A stretch of DNA of 42,167 nt from Bacteroidota bacterium (GTDB lineage Bacteria > Bacteroidota > Bacteroidia > Chitinophagales > JADIYW01): assembly GCA_020436225.1 (NCBI GenBank), contig JAGQYE010000028.1:1-42167 (forward strand), in the 5' to 3' direction. The notes beneath the pieces were generated by a model. The model had not been told where the DNA came from and did not search any database. It saw only the letters and a list, made by a program, of their open reading frames with translations. The position numbers were made by a program, and so were the translations under genes. Below, one piece after another: positions 9,352-17,600 of the stretch. Each line of letters begins with the position of its first letter. Positions within the stretch are counted from its first letter, which is position 1.

Positions 9352-9683
9352 AATCTAAATCGTAATTAATATTGAAACAGATTTATTCTGAATAATAGCT
9401 ACTCAGTCCAATTTATAATATTAGTAAAAAAGATTTTCCTCTATACAGTAAATACGTTTAAGAAAATTTTAAAGATTAAAATCATCGTTAACAATTTAAA
9501 AACAAGTGACAGAATCAGACAAAATTCAAATAAATTATAAATTAAAAAATGTGAATAATATTTTGCGTTATACTTAATTTACTTAAAATTATGTAATAAT
9601 TTATTAAAAATAGATTGTAAAACTGTTGAAATAATTGTTTTATTCTTGCAATAATTAAATTATTCACTTTTAAAATTTATACT
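9352..9683. other. Divergent intergenic region between gltB and the porin gene
   Basis: 332 bp, extremely AT-rich, with no ORF or RNA gene visible. It must hold promoters for both gltB (minus) and the porin (plus). A near-consensus -7 (TATTCTTG, 9641-9648) precedes the porin. I find no convincing -7 match for gltB, so its promoter may depend on an activator; that is inference. Confidence 0.5.
9641..9648 (+). promoter_or_regulatory. Candidate -7 element for the porin gene
   Basis: TATTCTTG differs from TAnnTTTG at one base and ends 35 bp before the ATG at 9684. A TTG lies about 23 bp upstream. Weak to moderate support only. Confidence 0.3.
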
Positions 9684-10934
9684 ATGACGAAATTACACCT
9701 ACTTTTTTTGGGAGCTTTGTTTTTAACGGTTTCTTCTGTTTTTGCCCAAACAGATGCAGATCGAATTAAAGCTTTGGAAGAGAATGTTGAACTCTTGAAA
9801 GCGCAATTAGGACTTAATAAGGTTGATTCAACGGTAGATCCATCTGCTCCAAAATTGACATTCCAACAGAAATATGATGAAAAATTAGAGAAAATCAAAT
9901 CTAAAATTCCGTTTGATTTAAGTGGCTCTGTTGATGTTTTTGTTCAAACTAATTTTAATGCCAAACAAACAAATGCTGTTTTAAATCGTGCGTTTGCTAA
10001 CAAAGCAAATTCATTTGAGTTAGGCATGATTAACTTAATGATGAAAAAGAAAATTAAAAAAGTAGGCTTTGTTGCAGATATCGGATTTGGACCACGTGCA
10101 GAAACTGCCAATAATACTTTATATTCCAACACTATTTTAGCCATAAAACAATTATATGTTACGTATGCACCGGCTGATTGGGTTGAATTTACACTCGGAA
10201 ATTTCAGCACTTTTTTTGGTTATGAATTGATAGAGCCACAAAATAATTTTAATTATTCTACTTCATTGGCTTTCCAAAATGGCCCTTTTTACCATACAGG
10301 ATTCAAAGCCAATTTTATGATTAAGAAATGGAATATTATGGCTGGATTTTTTGATGATAATGATCATAAATCAGACAATGACAGAAATAAATATGTTGGT
10401 GCGCAAGTTGGATATACTTCAGATAATGGTGGCGTTTATTTGAACTTCATCGGCGGAAACGAACCAACATTATATAACATTAATGATTCAACAGTTGCTC
10501 AAGCCTATAAAAACTACAAACATTCATATGATTTAACCGGTTCTATTCGTTTAGGTAAAGAGAAAAAAGGAAAATTAGGCGTAAACGTTGCTTATCATCA
10601 GTACAGATATAAAGAGTTAAAATCAGACAAGCCTACACGAAATAAATATTTTACAGCTTATTTGTACGGACAATATGATATCAATTCTATTGCCAGCATT
10701 GGTACGAGAGTAGGTTATTTCTATAATCCTGATGGTGTAGCGCCTTGCGTTGCAGGACCTGCAAAACATTTCTTCGATTTTACATTAACTACACCGGTTA
10801 CAATTGTTGGCGGGTTGAAACTTATTCCTGAGTATAGATTTGATTATGGCTCTAGTAATGTATTCTTAGATAGAAAAGGCAATGGTTCAAAATTCCAAAA
10901 TACATTAACGTTAGCAGCAGTTTATGCTTTCTAA
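9684..10934 (+). CDS. Outer-membrane beta-barrel porin (BBP2/OmpL-like)
   Basis: 416 residues. A signal peptide ends ...SSVFAQ (~residue 21). A short coiled-coil follows (ADRIKALEENVELLKAQLG), as in many Gram-negative porins. From about residue 75 it is an even pattern of amphipathic beta strands ending in AAVYAF, a C-terminal aromatic suited to BAM recognition. The pattern fits the putative beta-barrel porin-2 family. The cargo is not evident. Its divergent position next to gltBD suggests a link to nitrogen-compound uptake, but this is inference from position only. A strong hairpin terminator follows the stop. Confidence 0.75.
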   Translation: MTKLHLLFLGALFLTVSSVFAQTDADRIKALEENVELLKAQLGLNKVDSTVDPSAPKLTFQQKYDEKLEKIKSKIPFDLSGSVDVFVQTNFNAKQTNAVLNRAFANKANSFELGMINLMMKKKIKKVGFVADIGFGPRAETANNTLYSNTILAIKQLYVTYAPADWVEFTLGNFSTFFGYELIEPQNNFNYSTSLAFQNGPFYHTGFKANFMIKKWNIMAGFFDDNDHKSDNDRNKYVGAQVGYTSDNGGVYLNFIGGNEPTLYNINDSTVAQAYKNYKHSYDLTGSIRLGKEKKGKLGVNVAYHQYRYKELKSDKPTRNKYFTAYLYGQYDINSIASIGTRVGYFYNPDGVAPCVAGPAKHFFDFTLTTPVTIVGGLKLIPEYRFDYGSSNVFLDRKGNGSKFQNTLTLAAVYAF

Positions 10935-10955
10935 ATGACACTTTGTTCTTTTACC

Positions 10956-10986
10956 AAAAATGCTCGATTTTATATCGGGCATTTTT
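10956..10986 (+). terminator. Terminator after the porin gene
   Basis: TGCTCGAT (10961-10968) pairs with ATCGGGCA (10974-10981), including one T-G pair, with a 5-nt loop. It is followed by TTTTT and preceded by AAAAA. It lies about 25 bp after the porin stop. Confidence 0.8.
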
Positions 10987-11019
10987 GAATTTCTACCTTT
11001 TTATTTTATAAGAATAAAC

Positions 11020-11027
11020 TATCTTTG
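11020..11027 (+). promoter_or_regulatory. -7 element of the tRNA-Leu promoter
   Basis: TATCTTTG is a perfect TAnnTTTG match, ending 18 bp before the mature tRNA 5' end. Only a T-rich -33 region is seen. Confidence 0.55.
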
Positions 11028-11045
11028 TTGCATACTTTTCTTATT

Positions 11046-11129
11046 GCCCAAATGTTGAAATTGGTAGACAAGCTACTTTGAGGTGGTAGTAACCGTAAGG
11101 TTGTGCAGGTTCGAGTCCTGTTTTGGGCA
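11046..11129 (+). tRNA. tRNA-Leu (anticodon GAG)
   Basis: Class II tRNA of 84 nt. The 7-bp acceptor stem is GCCCAAA (11046-11052) with TTTGGGC (11122-11128), with discriminator A at 11129. The anticodon stem CTACT/GGTAG encloses the loop TTGAGGT, giving anticodon GAG. A long variable arm (AACCGTAAGGTT) and the T arm GCAGG-TTCGAGT-CCTGT are clear. No CCA is encoded, so it must be added after transcription. It reads CUC/CUU codons. Confidence 0.93.
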
Positions 11130-11210
11130 CTTTTCCTTTTTTATATGATTTCTTAATGTATGAAAATAAAAAATTAACAAAAATCCAACAACATTTGTAT
11201 ATACAATAGT

Positions 11211-11218
11211 TATCTTTA
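11211..11218 (+). promoter_or_regulatory. Candidate -7 element for the YceI-like gene
   Basis: TATCTTTA matches TAnnTTTG at seven of eight positions and ends 22 bp before the ATG at 11241. A TTTG lies upstream but only 13 bp away, which is short of the usual 19. Confidence 0.35.
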
Positions 11219-11240
11219 CAACTAATTAAAATATACTATC

Positions 11241-11897
11241 ATGAAAAAACAATGGATTACAATGGTATTAGCTATGCTGGTTTTTGTAGCATGTAATACA
11301 ACTCCAAAAGGAGACAAAACAACTACTTCCGCAGAACAAGAGGTAGCTTCTGCTACAGGAAGTATTTATAGTGTGGACACAACTTCCGCTATTGGTTTTA
11401 TTGGTAACGGCGTTGGTAAAAATCATCCCGGAAAATTTAAAATCAAAGAAGGTAACCTTACTGTTACAGATGGAAAAGTAAGTGCAGGTTCATTTGTTAT
11501 TGATATCACTTCTTTAAGCTTAGACGAACAAGCAGAAATGATTCAAACAAAATTAAAAGGTCATCTATTAAGCCCTGATTTCTTTGATGTTCAAAAACAT
11601 CCAACTGCAAAATTTGAAATTACCAAAGTAGTAGATTATACTTCTAATGGAACGGATAAGTCGATAGTAGAAGGTGCAAATTTCTTGGTAAGTGGAAATC
11701 TTACTTTAAAAGATACTACCAACAACATTACATTTCCAGCAAAAATTGATGTTACAGAAACAGACATAATTGCAAAAGCCAATTTTAATATTGACAGAAC
11801 TTTGTGGAAGATGAGCTATGGAAATGATAAATCTTTGAAAGATAAATTTATTTCACCTGAAGTAAATTTAGTATTAGATTTTAAAGCGAAAAAATAA
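11241..11897 (+). CDS. YceI-like lipoprotein
   Basis: 218 residues. The lipoprotein signal ends LVFVAC (Cys18), followed by a short polar linker and one YceI-type lipocalin-like barrel (about residues 40-218). Typical features are the opening IYSVDTTSAIGFIGNGVGKNHPGKF, the central LKGHLLSPDFFDVQKHPTAKFEITKV, and SGNLTLKDTTNNITFPAKI. YceI proteins bind polyisoprenoids or other long amphiphiles in the periplasm; the ligand here is unknown. It ends in a strong terminator shared with the convergent amidohydrolase gene. Confidence 0.9.
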   Translation: MKKQWITMVLAMLVFVACNTTPKGDKTTTSAEQEVASATGSIYSVDTTSAIGFIGNGVGKNHPGKFKIKEGNLTVTDGKVSAGSFVIDITSLSLDEQAEMIQTKLKGHLLSPDFFDVQKHPTAKFEITKVVDYTSNGTDKSIVEGANFLVSGNLTLKDTTNNITFPAKIDVTETDIIAKANFNIDRTLWKMSYGNDKSLKDKFISPEVNLVLDFKAKK

Positions 11898-11919
11898 ATT
11901 CAAATTTCATTTTAAATAG

Positions 11920-11948
11920 AAAGGTGCGCATTTATGCGCACCTTTTTT
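11920..11948 (+). terminator. Terminator between the YceI-like and M20 genes
   Basis: AAGGTGCGCA (11921-11930) pairs perfectly with TGCGCACCTT (11935-11944) around a TTTA loop, followed by a T run (11943-11948). It serves the plus-strand gene. The T run overlaps the stop codon of the convergent minus-strand gene, for which the hairpin could also act, with a weaker T tract. Confidence 0.9.
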
Positions 11949-13134
11949 ATGCTAAAGAATTAATGGCAATCCATGCCATTAAGCCGGCACCAATTTTTAA
12001 ACAATTTTCATCCACGTCAAATGTTGGCGTATGGATAGAAGAAGTTATGCCTTTTTCTATGTTTCCTGTTCCTAATCTATAAAAACAAGCCGGCACTACT
12101 TGCGAATAATACGAGAAGTCCTCAGCCGTCATGCGCGCCGGCATTTCTTCTACATTTTCTTTTCCTAAATAGGCTTGCGCTAATGCAAAAGCATTATTCG
12201 TAATCGTTTCATCATTTTTTAAAAAAGGATAACCTTTGTCGATGTTTACCTCGCAACTTCCGCCAAAGCTCGCAGCAATAGAAGTACATATTTGCACTAT
12301 TCTTTGATGTGCTTCACTTCTCCATTTTTCATCAAAGGTTCTAAACGTACCTTCCAACTTTACTTCTTCCGGAATAATATTGGTAGCACCATTGGCGATG
12401 CATTTTCCAATGGTCAACACACTTGGCAAAAGTGGATTAGCATTTCTGCTTACCACACTTTGCAATGCTATAATAAGATGAGCAGAAATTAAAAGAGGAT
12501 CAACGGCGAGATTAGGCACAGCACCATGTCCGCCTTTTCCTTTTACTGTGATATATAATTCATCGCAACTTGCCATCGCAATGCCACTTTTAAATGCTAC
12601 TTTTCCGGTTTGTAGTTGTGGTAAAACATGTTGGCCAATAATATGAGTAACATCCGGATTTTTTAAAACGCCTTCTTTAATCATAATAGATGCACCGCCT
12701 GGTAATTTTTCTTCTGCCGGTTGAAAAATTAATTTTATTGTGCCTTCAAAATGTTCTTTTATTTCTTGAAGTATGCGAGCTGCGCATAATAAAGAAGTCG
12801 TGTGTACATCGTGTCCGCACGCATGCATAACGCCAATATTTTTTGATGTATAGGAACAATCGTTTTTTTCTTCAATTGGTAAAGCGTCAATGTCAGCACG
12901 TAATGCGATTGTTTTTTTGCTTGGATTTTTTCCTTTTATAAAACCTACAATGCCGTAACCGCCAATATTGGTTTGGTGTTCGATGCCGTATTCTTTTAAT
13001 TTAGTAGAAATAAATGCTGCCGTTTCTTTTTCTTGAAAACTCAATTCAGGATGTGCATGTAAATGCCTTCTTATAGCAACTGTTTCTTCGAAATATCTTT
13101 CTGCTAATGCTTTTATTGTATCTTTTCCATCCAT
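11947..13134 (-). CDS. M20-family amidohydrolase (N-acyl-amino-acid / IAA-amide hydrolase type)
   Basis: 395 residues, the normal length for the M20D subfamily. Metal-site motifs are HACGHDVH (104-111, with the Cys and His typical of M20D amidohydrolases), QPAEEKLPGG (acid-base Glu and metal Glu), GQHVLPQLQTGK, and MTAEDFSYYSQ near the C-terminus. No signal peptide is seen, so it is cytoplasmic. It likely hydrolyses N-acylated amino acids or related amides with two divalent metals; the substrate cannot be told from sequence. It diverges from lpdA across 67 bp and converges on the YceI-like gene. Confidence 0.9.
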   Translation of the reverse strand: MDGKDTIKALAERYFEETVAIRRHLHAHPELSFQEKETAAFISTKLKEYGIEHQTNIGGYGIVGFIKGKNPSKKTIALRADIDALPIEEKNDCSYTSKNIGVMHACGHDVHTTSLLCAARILQEIKEHFEGTIKLIFQPAEEKLPGGASIMIKEGVLKNPDVTHIIGQHVLPQLQTGKVAFKSGIAMASCDELYITVKGKGGHGAVPNLAVDPLLISAHLIIALQSVVSRNANPLLPSVLTIGKCIANGATNIIPEEVKLEGTFRTFDEKWRSEAHQRIVQICTSIAASFGGSCEVNIDKGYPFLKNDETITNNAFALAQAYLGKENVEEMPARMTAEDFSYYSQVVPACFYRLGTGNIEKGITSSIHTPTFDVDENCLKIGAGLMAWIAINSLA

Positions 13135-13201
13135 AATTCCGTAAATTCGTTATGAGATAATATGTAAAGATAAGCATTCAATTATTAATAAATTATTTAG
13201 G

Positions 13202-14605
13202 ATGGATACTTCAAACAATTTCGATTTAATTATTATAGGTTCCGGTCCGGGCGGCTATGTGGCTGCAATACGAGCAGCGCAATTAGGTATGAATGTGGCA
13301 ATAATAGAGAAAGAAAGTTTAGGTGGTGTTTGTTTAAATTGGGGTTGCATACCAACAAAAGCCTTATTAAAATCGGCACAAGTTTTTGAATACTTACAAC
13401 ACGCAGATGCTTATGGCATTGCAATAAAAAATGCACAAGTTGATTTTAATGCAGTTATAAAACGAAGTAGAAATGTTGCTGATGGAATGAGCAAAGGTGT
13501 TCAATTTTTAATGAAGAAAAATAAGATAGAAGTTATTTATGGTTATGGAAAAGTGTTGCCGGGAAAAAGAGTAGAAGTAACATTGAATGATGGTGAAATT
13601 AAAATTCTAAAATCAAAAAATATTTTATTGGCAACTGGCGGTAGAGCCAAGCATTTATTGTCGTTACCAATTGACGGAAAAAAAATAATAGATTATAAAC
13701 AAGCATTAGTTTTACCTCAATTACCTAAAAAGATGGTTATTGTTGGTGCCGGTGCGATAGGAATGGAGTTCGCCTATTTCTATCATACTATGGGTTGCCA
13801 AGTTACTATCGTTGAATTTCTTGAAAATATTTTACAGCAAGAAGATGTTGAAGTAAGCAAAACATTAGAGAAGTTGTATGTCAAAAAAGGTATGCAGATC
13901 TTAACGTCTTCGCGTGTTTTATCATCCAAAATAAATGAACAAAATCAAGTACAGTTACTCATTAATACGCCAAAAGTCGAAACAATAATTGAAACAGAAA
14001 TTGTATTAAGTGCTGCCGGAGTTGTTGCCAATATAGAAAACATTGGCTTGGAGTTGTGTGGAATTCAAACAGAAAATGGAAAAGTAAAAGTTGATGCTTA
14101 TTATCGAACTAATGTTGAAGGTGTTTTTGCAATCGGCGATATTGTAAAAGGACAAGCGTTAGCGCATGTTGCGAGTGCTGAAGGTATTATTGCAGTAGAA
14201 TTTATGGCCGGACATCGACCGCAAACATTGGATTATAATAATATTCCGGGTTGTACATATTGTTCGCCGGAAATAGCAAGTGTTGGTATTACCGAACAAA
14301 AAGCAAAAGAAAATGGAACGGAAATTTTGGTCGGTAAATTTCCATTTTCTGCAAGTGGGAAAGCCAAAGCTGCAGGAAAAGCAGATGGTTTCGTGAAATT
14401 AATCATCGACAAAAAATACGGCGAAATTTTAGGTGCACATTTTATTGGCGAAAATGTAACTGAGATGATTGCAGAGATTATTGTCGCTCGAAAATTAGAA
14501 ACTACCGGAAAAGAAATCTTGAAATCTGTGCATCCACATCCAACTATGAGCGAAGCCATCATGGAAGCCGCTGCTGCCGCTTATGGCGAAGTTATTCATC
14601 TATAA
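13202..14605 (+). CDS. lpdA: Dihydrolipoyl dehydrogenase (E3)
   Basis: 467 residues. The FAD motif is GSGPGGYVAAIRAAQ (13-27). The redox disulfide is CLNWGC (Cys44, Cys49). The NAD motif is VGAGAIGMEFA, followed by the second FAD motif AIGDIVKG. The C-terminal catalytic pair is in HPHPTMSE (His446, Glu451). It reoxidises dihydrolipoamide in 2-oxoacid dehydrogenase and glycine-cleavage complexes. No E1, E2 or glycine-cleavage genes adjoin it here, so it is a stand-alone E3. It converges on the C25 protease gene with only 14 bp between stops and no terminator hairpin. Confidence 0.96.
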   Translation: MDTSNNFDLIIIGSGPGGYVAAIRAAQLGMNVAIIEKESLGGVCLNWGCIPTKALLKSAQVFEYLQHADAYGIAIKNAQVDFNAVIKRSRNVADGMSKGVQFLMKKNKIEVIYGYGKVLPGKRVEVTLNDGEIKILKSKNILLATGGRAKHLLSLPIDGKKIIDYKQALVLPQLPKKMVIVGAGAIGMEFAYFYHTMGCQVTIVEFLENILQQEDVEVSKTLEKLYVKKGMQILTSSRVLSSKINEQNQVQLLINTPKVETIIETEIVLSAAGVVANIENIGLELCGIQTENGKVKVDAYYRTNVEGVFAIGDIVKGQALAHVASAEGIIAVEFMAGHRPQTLDYNNIPGCTYCSPEIASVGITEQKAKENGTEILVGKFPFSASGKAKAAGKADGFVKLIIDKKYGEILGAHFIGENVTEMIAEIIVARKLETTGKEILKSVHPHPTMSEAIMEAAAAAYGEVIHL

Positions 14606-14619
14606 AAATGAAAATTAAC

Positions 14620-17600
14620 TTATCGGATAATATATAATTTTCCGTATCCTTTCTTAAAGTATTTGTCGATAGAACTTTCTTTAATTTCGGTTTTAGTTCC
14701 ATCTACATTTTTAGTCATTACGCGATAGAAATAAACACCGTTGGCTAATCTGTCGCCGTAATTGTCGGTGCCGTCCCATTTGTAATCGGTTACATTTACG
14801 CCAATATGCAAATTGCCTAAATCAGCTTTAGTAATTTCTTTCACCACTTTTCCGGACGCACTAAATATTTGAATAATTAGTTGGTCAGGAATTGTTGCAC
14901 CGGTTAACGTAAACACAAATTGTGTTGTCGAAGCAAATGGATTCGGATAGTTCAACACATTCGTAATCGAAGGTTTAGAATCTACTTGGAACTTAATTCG
15001 GTAGTCATATTTTCCGGCATCGTTGTTGCTTCTGTCAATTCCTTGCGCGTGGATTTCGTATTCGCCATCAGCTAAAGTTGGTTTGAAAATTAGACGAGCT
15101 TCATTATTTTTTCCTAAGTCGATATTTTCTGCCGGAAGGAAAGTAATGTCCGGCCTGCTGGTTGAAATTAATTCCGGATTCGGATTGTTTGGATAGTACA
15201 AATAAATTAAAAATCCGGAAGTATCATTAAGGGCTAAATATTTATTTTCATCTTTTAATCGGAATAAAATTTCAGGATTTGCAGAAACAAATTCTCCGTC
15301 GGTTATATGCCGTCCGTCAAATGTTACATCTAATAATGGATTGACTTTATCTCGTTCCACATAAACTGTAAACTCGGCAAAATTATTAAAATGGAATTGC
15401 TCTATTTGGTCGTTGTCCGGATTTACTTCAACAGTTACATAATTCAAACCAAAGAAATTAAAGCCTGAAAAAGTGTAATTAAAATCAATGTTGATGCTTG
15501 TATCTCCAGGTAAAGGAGCAAATCTTTGATAAAATGAAGTAATATTTCCCGATGCATCTTTGATGATAAATTTCACCAACAAACTATCCATATCAATTGG
15601 TGTAACGTTTTCTACTGCAACAGACATATTAAAGTTTTCACCGGAAACGATAGTATCGCGTGTCTTTGCAAAATGTATAGTTGGATTTACAACAGCTTCC
15701 GGTGCTTTAGCATAATACAATCGCCAAAAATCCATTTGTGGTGCAGTTCCGAAAGAGTCATCTTCTGTTAGCCATTGCATTTGTAAGAAAGGATAATCTT
15801 GCGCATCAATGCTAACCGGCGTAATTGCACCTTTATCTAAATCTGTTCGGAGTAAAGTTCTTGTTCCATTTGTACTATAACCGTATAAGTTTACTTTTCC
15901 TTGGTCAGTTTCATTTGGATCGCTTGCTAAAGAATGCCAATCCATGTGGAAATCTGTCCAACTACTTGCAGGCCCAATGATTGGTGTTTCCATATTTCCT
16001 TTGTTCCAAGTTCCACTAAAAGTAAAAGTAGTGTCTATAATATCAGGAATAAATCGTTGGATTTGAATTGGCGTAAATGATGGATTACATTTTTGCAAGA
16101 AGAAAACAAATGGTGCATTTTCTTGTTGCTGGCGAATCTTAGTTACACCAAGATTTTCGAATGCTTGGAATAAATTGGCATCTCCGGCATTTACACTATC
16201 AGAAAGCCATTGAGAATAGCCGGCGTTGTAAAAACTATAACCCATTACATAAGCATTACACGGAATAGAATTAATAAAATTTATAGCATCATTTCTGTAT
16301 GATTTTCCATTTGTAAAGTCATTCGTTATAAATTCAATTACATTTGTTGGATAGCTGTTGCACGTGATGTCGTTAAAAGGACCACGACAAGAACTTCCAA
16401 TTTGATAGGTTTGCCAATTTTGTCCGGTGTTGGCATCGTAAACGAAAAAGATAAATCCGCGACGAGCCCAAGCATTTCTGGCGATTAAGTAACCATCCCA
16501 AAATGCTTCAATCAATTGGTCGTAAATAATTCCATTTCTAATTTGTAAAGTTCTAACAGTATTTGGATAATGGAAGAATCTATCATCTTTTAAACTTAAT
16601 GTGCTGTATGTATTTCTTAAATATTGGAAATAATGAGATTGATTCCAGCCTGTTGATAAAGAAGTGTTATATAGAAATGAGCTTTTCTTCCAATTGGCAT
16701 TTTCTCCGAGAGTCGTATCTAAAGTTCCTCGCCAATAATAAACTGCATTTTCAATTAAAGGTATTGCCGGTTTCCATTTTATGGTGGCTCCTGGTGCAGT
16801 AACTGTTGTTTGAGTTAAGATTGGACTATTAAACAACTCAGTAGTATCGATCTGAAAAATATACGTTTTGGGAGTTGCAAATGCATCGGCAGTAGAGAAA
16901 ACCAATTCAAAATTGGGATCGTTGACCATGCTAAATTCATAAGGATAAATAGGAATGATATCGTCTGCTAAAATTACTTTCGTAATGCTAACTTCATTAT
17001 TTTGTTCAGAATATTCATCAATAGTATTGGCGTAATCAACTTTAATTTTAAAAGTATTTAAACCCGGTCCGTTTATTCTATCAGATTTAATCCAAATTAA
17101 AACAGTATCGCTGTTTCTTGCGCTTGGAACATTTACGCTGGTAACTTGAATTTGTCCATTAGGGAAAATTCTATCAACGTTGATAATATAATTATCGGAA
17201 ACGGCAGCGCCTAAATTAGTTACAATTAATTTTAATAAAAACGAATCAGCTGCAGCGTTTATATTTTGTGGCTCAAAAGAAACACTTCCGGCATCGATAT
17301 AATAATCGGGTTTAAAATGTGTATTTATTCTCAATCCGGGATCACCATGAAAAATCATTTGTTCGCCAATAGAAGGATTGATATCAACGCCACTTAGAAT
17401 AACATCTTTTGATGAATTTTTTAAGATATTTCCGATTTTATCATTATACAAAGAATCAGAAAAATAATGATAGAAAGCAGATGAGAAATAATTAAGATTT
17501 GAAGAAATAGCATACGTAACAGGCGCAATATATCCGATAGCGCCTTTGTTAGGTGTTAATACAAATCGCTCACTCAATAAATCATTTCTATCTTCAAAAA

